This document shows positions 1 to 5,638 of a DNA stretch of 6,374 nucleotides, piece after piece. Position numbers and translations under genes: made by a program. Location: assembly GCA_030038885.1 (NCBI GenBank), contig JASHQY010000076.1:1-6374 (forward strand). Direction: 5' to 3'. The stretch comes from Thermoplasmata archaeon. Its GTDB lineage: Archaea > Thermoplasmatota > Thermoplasmata > Lutacidiplasmatales > UBA184. The notes under the pieces are model-generated. The model had not been told where the DNA came from, made no database searches, and saw nothing but the letters and a program-made list of their open reading frames with translations. Numbering within the stretch: the stretch's first letter is position 1; the number at the start of each line of letters is the position of its first letter.

Positions 1-188
1 CCGCCCCGGCAGCGGTGCCGCCCCCCGCGCCCCCTCCGCGATCGCCCCCGCCGCCGCTACCCGAACGGATCCCGGCGGACTCGGGACCCGGACCGATCGC
101 CCCGCGTCCGCTCTCGCAGTGCTTCGTCTGCGGCACGCCGCTCGAGGCCGGACGGTGCCCCACCTGCCGCATGACGTGGGTCGAGTGA
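1..188 (+). CDS. C-terminal fragment: Pro-rich linker plus zinc-ribbon tail (5' end outside window)
   Basis: Reading from base 3 gives 61 residues and a TGA stop at 186-188; the N-terminus lies upstream of the window. The first two thirds are proline-, alanine- and arginine-rich with runs of Pro, which looks like a disordered linker. The end is a compact Cys module, CFVCGTPLEAGRCPTC, i.e. C-x2-C-x8-C-x2-C, followed by only six residues (RMTWVE). Four cysteines in two knuckles with this spacing are typical of a small zinc ribbon, so it probably binds one Zn2+ and mediates protein or nucleic-acid contact; that role is family knowledge, not visible here. The main domain is unseen, so no function can be given. 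The gene ends 67 bases before the next start. The frame is well supported by the Cys motif and its position just before a stop. Confidence 0.75.
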   Translation, partial: APAAVPPPAPPPRSPPPPLPERIPADSGPGPIAPRPLSQCFVCGTPLEAGRCPTCRMTWVE

Positions 189-219
189 CGCGCGGCCGAG
201 CGTCGAGTGGACGCGCAGC

Positions 220-227
220 GTTTTGAA
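220..227 (+). promoter_or_regulatory. TATA-like box upstream of the DUF885 gene
   Basis: GTTTTGAA is the only A/T-rich patch in the 67-base gap and sits about 29-36 bases before the ATG at 256. In archaea a TATA box lies about 26 bases before transcription start, so this would give a nearly leaderless mRNA. No Shine-Dalgarno sequence precedes the ATG, which agrees. The match is by eye only. Confidence 0.3.
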
Positions 228-255
228 CCCTCCCTGCTCCCGACGCCGATAACCC

Positions 256-1893
256 ATGCCGAACGTTTCGTCGGCGTCCGCGGAACTGGACGCGCTCGAG
301 CAGCGGATCGTCGACCACCTCTTCGAGCTCCAACCGTCCTACGCGGTCGGTCTCGGGCTCCACCGCTACGACGGGCTGGTGCCGGACCTTTCCCGAGGGG
401 CCACCGAGTCCTGGACCGTGCGGGCCGACGCGCTCCTCGGCCAGCTGAGCCGCCTCGACGAGGCGGGGCTTTCCGACGCCCGCCGGATCGATCACTTCCT
501 GCTCCGCCTCCTGCTCGAGAGCCCGCTGTTCGATCTGCGCGAGGCGGAGGACCTCGACCGGAACCCGATGGCCTACGTGGGATCGGTCGGCCTCACCCCG
601 TACCTGGTGCGCGAGTACGCCCCCGTCGAGGACCGCGTTCGGGCGATCGTGCGCATCCTCGAGCAGGTGCCGAAGATCCTGGACGACGGGCGGCGGCGGC
701 TTCGGACGCCCCTCCCGCGACCGTTCGTCGAGCTCGCGCTCGCGATCGGCAGCGGCCTCTCGCCGCACTTCGCGGAGGCCGAGCCGTTCGCGGCGCGCGC
801 CGGCCTGGTCCCCGCGTTCTCCGCGGCCCGAGCGACCGCGGAGGCCCGCGTGCGCGAGTTCCTCGAGTGGCTGCGGCAGGACTGCCTCCCCCGATCGACG
901 CCCGACTTCGCGCTCGGCCCGCACCGCTACCAGCGGCTGCTCTTCGTGCGGGAGGGGATCGAGGCGCCGATCGAGGAGATGCGCCGGGCCGGGGCCGCGG
1001 ACCTCGCGCGCAACCAGGCCCGGCTCGACGAGATCGCGCGCGCGGAGGCCGCGTCGGTCCCCGACCTGCTCCAGCGGTTGAACCGGGACCATCCGGTCGC
1101 GGCCGACGTGCTGACGACGGCGCGCGCGTTCGTCGACGAGACCCGGAACTTCGTCCGGGACCGGGACCTCGTGACGATCCCCGAGCCGGCGGTCTGCCGC
1201 GTCGAGGAGACGCCGGTCTGGGGCCGCGCCCTCTCGACCGCGAGCATGAACCCGCCGGGACCGTTCGACTCGGGACCGACCGACGGGATCTACTACGTGA
1301 CCCCGGTCGACCCGGCGTGGAGCCCCGTCCAGCAGGAGGAGTGGCTCCGCTCGTTCAACCGCTCGCTGCTGCGGAACATCACGGTCCACGAGGTCTTCCC
1401 CGGGCACTACCTCCAGTTCCTCCACTTCCACCGGACCGCGGGGAGCCTCGTGCGCAAGGTCTACCTCTCGCCGTCGTTCGTCGAAGGCTGGGCCCACTAC
1501 GCCGAGCAGCTCGCGATCGAGCAGGGGCTCCACCGCGAGGACCATGCGGCGGAGATCGCCCAGATCCACGACGCGCTGCTCCGCGACTGCCGGCTGCTCG
1601 TGTCGGTCGGCCTGCACACCGGCGGCATGGAGCTCGCCGAGGCGACCCGGCTGTTCGAGCGGGAGGCCCACTTCGAGCACCTCCCGGCCGAACGCGAGGC
1701 GATCCGGGGCACGTTCAATCCCGAGTACTTCTGCTACACGCTCGGCAAGCTCGCGATCCTCAACGCGCGCTCCCGCTTCCTCTCGGACCGGTTCGCCGGC
1801 AGCCTCAAGCGGTTCCACGACGCGCTGCTCGGCTTCGGCTGCCCCCCGATCGGCCTGCTCGACTCCCTGCTCGCCGGCCCGGCCCCGTCGTAG
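256..1893 (+). CDS. DUF885 family protein, putative zinc metallopeptidase
   Basis: A 545-residue protein of about the usual DUF885 length. The diagnostic motif HEVFPGHYLQ lies at residues 378-387: H378, E379 and H384 form HExxPGH, a gluzincin-like variant of HExxH in which the histidines bind zinc and the glutamate activates water. A second motif, EGWAHYAEQ, begins at E410, the likely third zinc ligand. Near the C-terminus NPEYFCYTLGKLAIL matches the conserved Tyr/Gly-rich DUF885 segment. The N-terminal part (a Pro-Ser-x-Ala-x-x-x-Gly-Leu-His stretch, then a helical region) also fits. No signal peptide or membrane segment is visible, so it is probably cytoplasmic, acting on peptides; substrate unknown. 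The start is secure: a TAA lies in frame at 250-252, just before the ATG. It seems to be its own transcription unit and is convergent with the OsmC gene. Peptidase activity is inferred from the metal motif. Confidence 0.93.
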   Translation: MPNVSSASAELDALEQRIVDHLFELQPSYAVGLGLHRYDGLVPDLSRGATESWTVRADALLGQLSRLDEAGLSDARRIDHFLLRLLLESPLFDLREAEDLDRNPMAYVGSVGLTPYLVREYAPVEDRVRAIVRILEQVPKILDDGRRRLRTPLPRPFVELALAIGSGLSPHFAEAEPFAARAGLVPAFSAARATAEARVREFLEWLRQDCLPRSTPDFALGPHRYQRLLFVREGIEAPIEEMRRAGAADLARNQARLDEIARAEAASVPDLLQRLNRDHPVAADVLTTARAFVDETRNFVRDRDLVTIPEPAVCRVEETPVWGRALSTASMNPPGPFDSGPTDGIYYVTPVDPAWSPVQQEEWLRSFNRSLLRNITVHEVFPGHYLQFLHFHRTAGSLVRKVYLSPSFVEGWAHYAEQLAIEQGLHREDHAAEIAQIHDALLRDCRLLVSVGLHTGGMELAEATRLFEREAHFEHLPAEREAIRGTFNPEYFCYTLGKLAILNARSRFLSDRFAGSLKRFHDALLGFGCPPIGLLDSLLAGPAPS

Positions 1894-1901
1894 CGCGCCC
1901 C

Positions 1902-1914
1902 GCCGGTCCCCGGC
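1902..1914. terminator. Short hairpin between convergent genes, possible terminator
   Basis: GCCGG (1902-1906), a 3-base TCC loop and CCGGC (1910-1914) form a perfect 5-bp stem in the 26-base gap between the stops of the DUF885 gene (+) and the OsmC gene (-). There is no T-tract on either side, and short GC stems are common by chance at this base composition. Its location is the main support. Confidence 0.25.
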
Positions 1915-1919
1915 AGCGC

Positions 1920-2354
1920 CTACTCCGGCCGCACGGTGTGGACGATCGGCACGCCCTCGCGGACCGCGCCCGACACCGTGCAGAACTCCGAGAAGATCGC
2001 GACGCACTCCTCGAAGCGCGCCCGGTCGGCCTCGTCGAGCGGCCGGGTGCGGATCTCGACGTGGAGCTCGCGCACGCGGCGCCGGCCCTGCGCGTTCGCG
2101 CCGATCGTCGCCCGCACCGTGGTCTTCAGCGGGGCCACCGGCACGCGGGCCCGCGCGAGGGTATGGACGAGCGTGGAGCTCATGCAGTGCCCGATGGCCA
2201 TCGCGAGGGCCTGGGTGGGGTTCGGCCCGCGGTCCCGGCCCGCGGGCGGCGATTCGTCAACCGTCAGTCCCGGGAACGGAGCGTCGGCGAACGCCACGGT
2301 GAACTCGTACTGCTCGACCTGCGCGAGATCCACTCGGCCATCGGCGGCGGACAT
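1920..2354 (-). CDS. OsmC/Ohr family protein, putative peroxide-detoxifying thiol protein
   Basis: A 144-residue protein, the normal size for OsmC/Ohr proteins, which reduce organic or hydrogen peroxides with a pair of cysteines as homodimers in the cytoplasm. The first conserved cysteine, C57, sits in AMAIGHCMSST, matching the 'G-x-C' start of the central helix. The second, C125, sits in FSEFCTVSGAV, matching the C-terminal 'C-x-V-S/T' motif. The segment before C57, with ESPPAGRDRGPNPTQ, matches the usual Gly/Pro-rich approach to the helix. A third cysteine, C117, is not part of the family pattern. Start is the ATG at 2354-2352; no good ribosome binding site is seen upstream. The gene is convergent with DUF885 and divergent from the SDR gene. 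The exact subfamily (OsmC, Ohr or the broader archaeal OsmC-like group) and the reductant cannot be fixed from the sequence. Confidence 0.92.
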   Translation of the reverse strand: MSAADGRVDLAQVEQYEFTVAFADAPFPGLTVDESPPAGRDRGPNPTQALAMAIGHCMSSTLVHTLARARVPVAPLKTTVRATIGANAQGRRRVRELHVEIRTRPLDEADRARFEECVAIFSEFCTVSGAVREGVPIVHTVRPE

Positions 2355-2375
2355 CGACGCCGGGCACGCCGACCG

Positions 2376-2386
2376 CGTACAAGAGC
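2376..2386 (-). promoter_or_regulatory. Weak TATA-like box for the OsmC gene
   Basis: Read on the minus strand, CTCTTGTACGC is the A/T-richest patch before the OsmC start, centred about 28 bases upstream of the ATG at 2354. This is the expected place for an archaeal TATA box driving a leaderless transcript. The match to a TATA consensus is poor and rests on position. Confidence 0.18.
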
Positions 2387-2497
2387 GGGCGGGCCGCCGC
2401 GCCGGCCCTCCGGGGCCGAAGGACCGTCGGCCGCCCCTCCGCGGCCTGCGGGACCCCGGACGTCGACCGACCGGAGCGTGCCCCCTCCCGATGCTCC

Positions 2498-2513
2498 ATC
2501 GAAAGAGCGATAG
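2498..2513 (+). promoter_or_regulatory. Weak A/T-rich promoter-like patch for the SDR gene
   Basis: ATCGAAAGAGCGATAG is the only A/T-rich stretch in the 182-base divergent gap and lies 24-39 bases before the ATG at 2537, where an archaeal TATA box would sit for a leaderless mRNA. It also contains a small ATCG/CGAT inverted repeat. The rest of the gap (2387-2497) is nearly pure G+C and shows no gene. Confidence 0.22.
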
Positions 2514-2536
2514 GGCGCGGGCGCTCGACGGAGGGG

Positions 2537-3298
2537 ATGGCCTTCGCGCGGAAGGTGGTCCTCGTGGCCGGGGTCGGCCCCGGTCTCGGCACGGCCGTCT
2601 CCTGCCTGCTCGCGTCGGAGGGCGCGAGCGTGATGGCCGTCGCCCGCAGCGTCCGGGCGCTCGATCCCCTCGCGGCCCACGCCCGCGCGCGGGGCTGGAC
2701 GCTCCGCACGCGGACCGCCGATCTGCAGGTCGCGGAGGACGTCGACCGGGCGGTGCGGGAGACGATCGCCGAGTTGGGACCGCTCGACGCCGTCGCGATC
2801 CTGGCCGGTCACTGGCACGGGGGCGAGACCCTGCTCCACCGGATGTCGGACGAGGAGTGGACCGCGGCGATCCAACGGAACCTGGATCCCGTGTACCGGG
2901 TCGCTCGGGCGACCCTGCCGCACCTCGTCGAGCGGCGCGCGGGATCGGTCGTGCTCGTCTCCGCCGGCCGCGTCGTCCGCTGGGCCGGCAGCGTCGCGTA
3001 CACGATCGCGAAGGGCGGGCTCGCGGACGTCGTCCCCCGGCTCGCGCACGACTACCGGCCGTTCGGCGTTCGGGTCAACGCGGTCCTCCCCGGGAACATG
3101 TCGCCGGACCTCGGTTCCCTCGATCCTCCGTCGGCCGACCGGCCGATCCCGTTGACCGACACCACCGCGACCGCCGCGTGGGAGGTCGCTCGCGCGATCC
3201 GCTACCTGCTCTCGGACGAGAGCCGCTGGGTCACCGGCACGCTGCTCACGGTCGACGGGGGCCAGGACGTCGGCGGTGCCGCCCCGACGCCGCGGTGA
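2537..3298 (+). CDS. Short-chain dehydrogenase/reductase (classical SDR, FabG-like)
   Basis: A complete 253-residue classical SDR, a Rossmann-fold NAD(P)-dependent oxidoreductase that interconverts alcohols and ketones. The dinucleotide loop is AGVGPGLG, with the G-x3-G-x-G pattern at G12, G16 and G18. After beta-2 comes VAR, with R37 where NADPH-binding members often have a basic residue, so NADP(H) is favoured (inference). D62 in the ADL motif contacts adenine. The full catalytic tetrad is present: N115, S142, Y155 and K159 (YTIAK), with normal spacing. The C-terminal VNAVLPGNM and TLLTVDGGQD motifs are typical. One oddity is that the usual N-N-A-G is I-L-A-G (residues 88-91). The start is the first ATG; GGAGG ends only 2 bases before it. 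The substrate is unknown; FabG-like reductases act on acyl thioesters, others on sugars or steroids, and context does not decide. Confidence 0.95.
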   Translation: MAFARKVVLVAGVGPGLGTAVSCLLASEGASVMAVARSVRALDPLAAHARARGWTLRTRTADLQVAEDVDRAVRETIAELGPLDAVAILAGHWHGGETLLHRMSDEEWTAAIQRNLDPVYRVARATLPHLVERRAGSVVLVSAGRVVRWAGSVAYTIAKGGLADVVPRLAHDYRPFGVRVNAVLPGNMSPDLGSLDPPSADRPIPLTDTTATAAWEVARAIRYLLSDESRWVTGTLLTVDGGQDVGGAAPTPR

Positions 3299-3335
3299 GC
3301 CGGCCCGCGTCGTCCTCCGCCGACCGAGGGGGACC

Positions 3336-3351
3336 CGTCGGCGTTCCGACG
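3336..3351. terminator. Hairpin in the convergent SDR / Cys-rich gene gap, possible terminator
   Basis: CGTCGG (3336-3341), loop CGTT, CCGACG (3346-3351) is a perfect 6-bp stem in the 94-base gap between the SDR stop (3298) and the stop of the minus-strand Cys-rich gene (3393). It could end transcripts from either side. It lacks a T-tract, the main archaeal termination signal. A 10-base direct repeat, CCGCCGACCG, flanks it at 3317-3326 and 3359-3368. Confidence 0.25.
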
Positions 3352-3392
3352 CCCTCGACCGCCGACCGGGGGAGGCCACGAGCGGCGGGGGC

Positions 3393-3917
3393 TCAGGAAC
3401 GATGCCGTTTCGGTCGGCGGCGCGCGCAGACCGGGCAGCCCCACCGTGGCCCGGACGGGTCCGCCGCGAAGAAGACCGGGGTCCGGTGCGTCCGACGGAA
3501 GCAGACCAGGAGGCGTCGCTCGCTCCCGTCCGGGGCCCGGAACGGGTAGACCCGCCAGTAGACGACCCGCACGCCCTTCGGTGGGTGCGTCGCGGCGAGC
3601 CGGCGCTCGGCGTCCCGGCCGAGCTCGGGGCCACGGCGCGTCGCGAGCCGCAGATCCCAGGCGCGCACCAGCGAGGCCGGCCGGGTCCAGCGTCCGAGCG
3701 CGCGGCGCACCGCGGCGGTCGGGTCGCGCCGCGTCCACTCGGCGTACGACGTGACCGACACGACCCCGGACGGACACGCGCGGACCTCCCAACGGCCCGG
3801 CAGCGCGCTCGCGAGCCGTCGGGAGCGGATCGGCTGGTCGCAGTGACGATAGCACCTTCCTCCCGGCGCGTCGAGCGCGCGCCGCAGGACGCCGGGCAGC
3901 GCCCCCGGCCGGGTCAC
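3393..3917 (-). CDS. Unrecognised Cys-containing protein, second gene of the thioredoxin-fold operon
   Basis: A 174-residue protein I do not recognise. It has three groups of possible metal or redox thiols: C22 and C26 in GRCYRHCDQPI, C48 in VRACPSG, and C161/C164 in GCPVCARRRP near the C-terminus; C139 is isolated in LLVCF. The ends look like zinc knuckles, while the middle (about 115-150, VRVVYWRVYPF then RRLLVCF) looks like beta strands. The C-terminal tail is strongly basic. I chose the GTG at 3917-3915, giving GTGA overlap with the upstream TGA, because GGAGG lies 6 bases before it. Reading the frame further up to 4223 would overlap the whole conserved core of the thioredoxin-fold gene, so that extension is rejected. 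There is no signal peptide or membrane segment. Nucleic-acid binding, or being a thiol client of its partner, are guesses. Confidence 0.78.
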   Translation of the reverse strand: MTRPGALPGVLRRALDAPGGRCYRHCDQPIRSRRLASALPGRWEVRACPSGVVSVTSYAEWTRRDPTAAVRRALGRWTRPASLVRAWDLRLATRRGPELGRDAERRLAATHPPKGVRVVYWRVYPFRAPDGSERRLLVCFRRTHRTPVFFAADPSGPRWGCPVCARRRPKRHRS

Positions 3918-4279
3918 GTCCGCCCTCCCGCGACGACCGAGCGCAGCCAGGCGCTCGAGAGCAGGTCCCGCCAGGCGCGCGCGGTGCGGGGCACCTGCTC
4001 CGAGAACCCCGTGAGGAGGTGCTGGACCCGGCCGCCCGACCACTCGAGGAAGACCTGGGGGATGAGGTAGTCCGGCGATGCGTCGCCGTGCGCCGCGACG
4101 AGCCGGTCGGCCGCCCTCTCCTGGGTCCGCCGATCGATGTCGAGGATCCGCAGCGGCACGCGGAGGCGTCGCGCGAGCCGCTGTCCGTTCGTGACCGAGA
4201 GCGGGACACAGTGCGGGCACCATCGCGCCAGCACGATCGTGACGCGCTCGGGGCGGTCCGGGGAGGCAGGGCTGCGCAT
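3914..4279 (-). CDS. Small thioredoxin-fold protein with CPHC active site (glutaredoxin/thioredoxin-like)
   Basis: A 121-residue protein, close to thioredoxin size. Strand VTIVLARW leads straight into C21-P22-H23-C24, placed at the start of helix 1 as in thiol-disulfide oxidoreductases. CPHC is the DsbA-type dipeptide, usually associated with a more oxidising site than CGPC. A second strand, VPLRILDID (41-49), follows. YLIPQVFLEW (71-80) carries P74, the expected cis-proline facing the active site, and a glycine after the next strand (LLTGF) fits a Grx/Trx fold. It lacks a signal peptide, so it should act in the cytoplasm. The start is the ATG at 4279; the frame continues upstream to 4504, but those 75 residues are Arg/Ser/Pro-rich with no fold, and an A/T box sits at 4303-4309. 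It overlaps the next gene by four bases, so the two are co-expressed. Partner or substrate is unknown. Confidence 0.87.
   Translation of the reverse strand: MRSPASPDRPERVTIVLARWCPHCVPLSVTNGQRLARRLRVPLRILDIDRRTQERAADRLVAAHGDASPDYLIPQVFLEWSGGRVQHLLTGFSEQVPRTARAWRDLLSSAWLRSVVAGGRT
3924..3928 (-). promoter_or_regulatory. Shine-Dalgarno sequence deciding the GTG start at 3917
   Basis: On the minus strand GGAGG (3928-3924) is followed by six bases and then the GTG at 3917. This is ideal spacing and lies inside the end of the upstream gene. In many archaea internal operon genes use Shine-Dalgarno sites while first genes are leaderless, which fits this site and the lack of good sites at other starts. 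Confidence 0.6.
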
Positions 4280-4302
4280 GGCCCTCCGAGCGGCACCCGG
4301 CT

Positions 4303-4309
4303 CTTTACT
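4303..4309 (-). promoter_or_regulatory. TATA-like box of the thioredoxin-fold operon
   Basis: On the minus strand AGTAAAGAG (4310-4302, core 4309-4303) is the A/T-richest patch before the operon, centred about 26 bases before the ATG at 4279. This is exactly where an archaeal TATA box would lie if the mRNA were leaderless or nearly so. A GC-rich palindrome abuts its upstream side. Confidence 0.4.
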
Positions 4310-4439
4310 CCGGCGCCGGACGATCGGAACGCCCGATGTCCGATGGAGGCCCGCGGTCGGTCGAGCCCAGGATCTCGACGAGGGTCGCGCCGCGTCGTTC
4401 CTCGCGGGGTCGGATCGATCCCGGACCGGCGACCCCCAT
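4305..4439 (-). CDS. Doubtful small ORF, 44 residues
   Basis: Reads ATG at 4439-4437 to TAA at 4307-4305. The product starts MGVAGPGSIRPREERRGATL and continues VEILGSTDRG; it has no cysteine, no membrane segment and no family I recognise. By hand count 34 of 44 codons end in G or C, below the strong third-position bias of the confirmed genes. The same frame stays open upstream of the ATG without another start. It would end 25 bases before the thioredoxin-fold gene on the same strand, but its stop overlaps that gene's putative TATA box, which argues against both being real. Listed as a possibility only. Confidence 0.2.
   Translation of the reverse strand: MGVAGPGSIRPREERRGATLVEILGSTDRGPPSDIGRSDRPAPE
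4309..4320. promoter_or_regulatory. 12-base perfect palindrome next to the operon promoter, possible operator
   Basis: TCCGGCGCCGGA is its own reverse complement. It lies directly upstream, in minus-strand sense, of the TATA-like box at 4303-4309, over the place where the TFB recognition element would be. A dimeric regulator bound there would block or recruit the basal factors. The palindrome is entirely GC apart from its end bases, so chance is a serious alternative. Confidence 0.3.
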
Positions 4440-4556
4440 CCGGCGGATCGTCTCGGGGCTCGGGATCCCTCGAACGTCTCCCCCTCTCCGATCGATCGAT
4501 CCACGGGGCCGAAGAACGCGACGGAACCGGCGTCGGCGGGCGATCGGCCGACGGCG

Positions 4557-4567
4557 GGTCTAAGTGA
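4557..4567 (+). promoter_or_regulatory. TATA-like box for the GNAT gene
   Basis: GGTCTAAGTGA is the only A/T-rich patch near the GNAT start, centred about 30 bases before the ATG at 4592. The gene has no well-spaced Shine-Dalgarno site (GGAGGG at 4571-4576 is 15 bases away), in keeping with a short or absent leader. Confidence 0.33.
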
Positions 4568-4591
4568 GCCGGAGGGCTCTCTCTACGTCCG

Positions 4592-5620
4592 ATGGTGGAC
4601 GAAGACCGCTACGAACTCCGGGCGTTTCGGGACGCCGACTTCGACGGCGTCGCGGCCGTGCTGAGCGCGAGCGCACCGGATCATCCGGTCACCGCCGAGT
4701 ACCTCCGCCATCTGTACGCGACCTTCCAACATCTCTCCCAGTCGTTCGCCGTCGTCGTCACCGAGCGGCCGACCGGTGCGATCGTCGGGAGCGGCTCCCT
4801 GTTTCGCATCGCGTTCATGGACGATCCGGTCTTCCAATGGGTCTCGTGCGACGTGCTCCCCGCGCGGCGGCGGCAAGGGATCGGGACCCGCCTGTACCGA
4901 GCGCTCGTGGCGGAAGCGGAGCGACGGGGGCTGCGCGGGCTCCGAGTCCAGGTCGCGGAGGACTCGCCACCGGGGTGCGCCTTCGCGGCGCGGCAGGGGT
5001 TCGTCGAGCGACGGCGGATCTGGCGGTCCAGCCTGGACGTGGCGGACGCCGACACCACCGGCCTGCCGGGTCTGATTCGAAGCGCGTCCGCGCAGGGAAT
5101 CACGTTCACCACCCTGGCGGAAGAGGGCGCCGACGACGCTCGGGTCCTTCACAACGTGCACGAGCTGGTGTCCGATTCCGGACGCGACGTTCCGGTGCTC
5201 GGCCCGCGATCCGCCATCCCGTTCGACGAGTTCCGTCGATTCTACCTGGAGGGACCGAACGCCCTCCCCCGAGCATGGTACCTCGCGAAGGATCGCGAGC
5301 GCTACGTCGGCACGTCGTTCGGCAGCGCCGACCCGGCCCAGCCCGGAGTGCTGCAGCAGCACTACACGGGGACTCGCCGCGAGTACCGGAGCCGAGGGCT
5401 CGCGCGCTGCCTCAAGCTGCTGCTGATCGAGTTCGCCCGGCAGGAGGGATACCGGCGGATCGACACGTCCAACGATTCCCTGAACCTTCCGATGTGGACG
5501 GTGAACCAGCAGCTCGGCTTTCGGAAGCGGCACGAGAGAATCCAGCTGGAGCGTGAGTTTGCGGGTCCGGGCGAAGCTCCCGAGGGATCGACGAGTAACG
5601 CCCGTGCTGCCTCCGAGTGA
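4592..5620 (+). CDS. Tandem-domain GNAT family N-acetyltransferase
   Basis: A 342-residue protein with two GNAT folds in a row. In the N-terminal domain, VLPARRRQGIGTRLY (88-102) is motif A, whose R/Q-x-x-G-x-G loop binds the acetyl-CoA pyrophosphate; it ends with FAARQGFVE (131-139). The C-terminal domain has TGTRREYRSRGLARCLKLL (259-277), a second motif A with R-S-R-G-L-A, then the TSNDSLNLPMWTVNQQLGF block (292-310), typical of active tandem GNATs. That layout resembles MshD-type (mycothiol synthase-like) and related two-domain acetyltransferases, but the substrate cannot be named. The C-terminal loop fits the consensus fully; the N-terminal G-I-G loop is also intact, so both domains could bind acetyl-CoA. 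About 20 polar residues trail the second domain. The start is secure: TGA lies in frame at 4565-4567 with no earlier start. It is a lone gene, cytoplasmic, divergent from the thioredoxin operon. Confidence 0.93.
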   Translation: MVDEDRYELRAFRDADFDGVAAVLSASAPDHPVTAEYLRHLYATFQHLSQSFAVVVTERPTGAIVGSGSLFRIAFMDDPVFQWVSCDVLPARRRQGIGTRLYRALVAEAERRGLRGLRVQVAEDSPPGCAFAARQGFVERRRIWRSSLDVADADTTGLPGLIRSASAQGITFTTLAEEGADDARVLHNVHELVSDSGRDVPVLGPRSAIPFDEFRRFYLEGPNALPRAWYLAKDRERYVGTSFGSADPAQPGVLQQHYTGTRREYRSRGLARCLKLLLIEFARQEGYRRIDTSNDSLNLPMWTVNQQLGFRKRHERIQLEREFAGPGEAPEGSTSNARAASE

Positions 5621-5638
5621 GGGGGGTGCGTTCCTGCG

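Larger units (their letters stand above)
4280..4591. other. 312-base divergent intergenic region
   Basis: The gap lies between the starts of the thioredoxin-fold operon (-) and the GNAT gene (+). It holds an A/T box for each direction (4303-4309 and 4557-4567), a 12-base palindrome (4309-4320), further GATC-based palindromes (4412-4421 and 4490-4501), and one doubtful minus-strand ORF of 44 codons (4305-4439). No tRNA, other RNA gene or longer convincing coding frame is visible. Both strands are open for long stretches only because stop codons are rare at this G+C. Confidence 0.6.

Noticed and set aside
2429..2446. GGCCGC / GCGGCC stem with 6-base loop in the OsmC-SDR gap
   Set aside because: Pure G+C stem in nearly pure G+C sequence, so chance is likely. 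It has no position relative to either start that suggests a role.
207..2513. 768-codon plus-strand open frame across the DUF885 and OsmC genes
   Set aside because: Its product is Arg/Pro/Gly/Ala low-complexity, and it overlaps two genes with clear catalytic motifs in other frames. It is open only because stops are rare at this G+C.
2264..3634. 456-codon minus-strand open frame opposite the SDR gene
   Set aside because: Arg-rich shadow with no motif. The plus-strand SDR has a full set of family motifs over the same bases.
4280..4504. N-terminal extension of the thioredoxin-fold protein to an ATG at 4504
   Set aside because: The extra 75 residues are Arg/Ser/Pro-rich with no fold, homologous proteins start close to the first strand, and a promoter-like box lies inside the stretch.
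4336..4563. 75-codon plus-strand ORF in the divergent gap
   Set aside because: The product is very Arg-rich with low-complexity runs at the end, no motif is seen, and the frame ends inside the putative GNAT promoter box.
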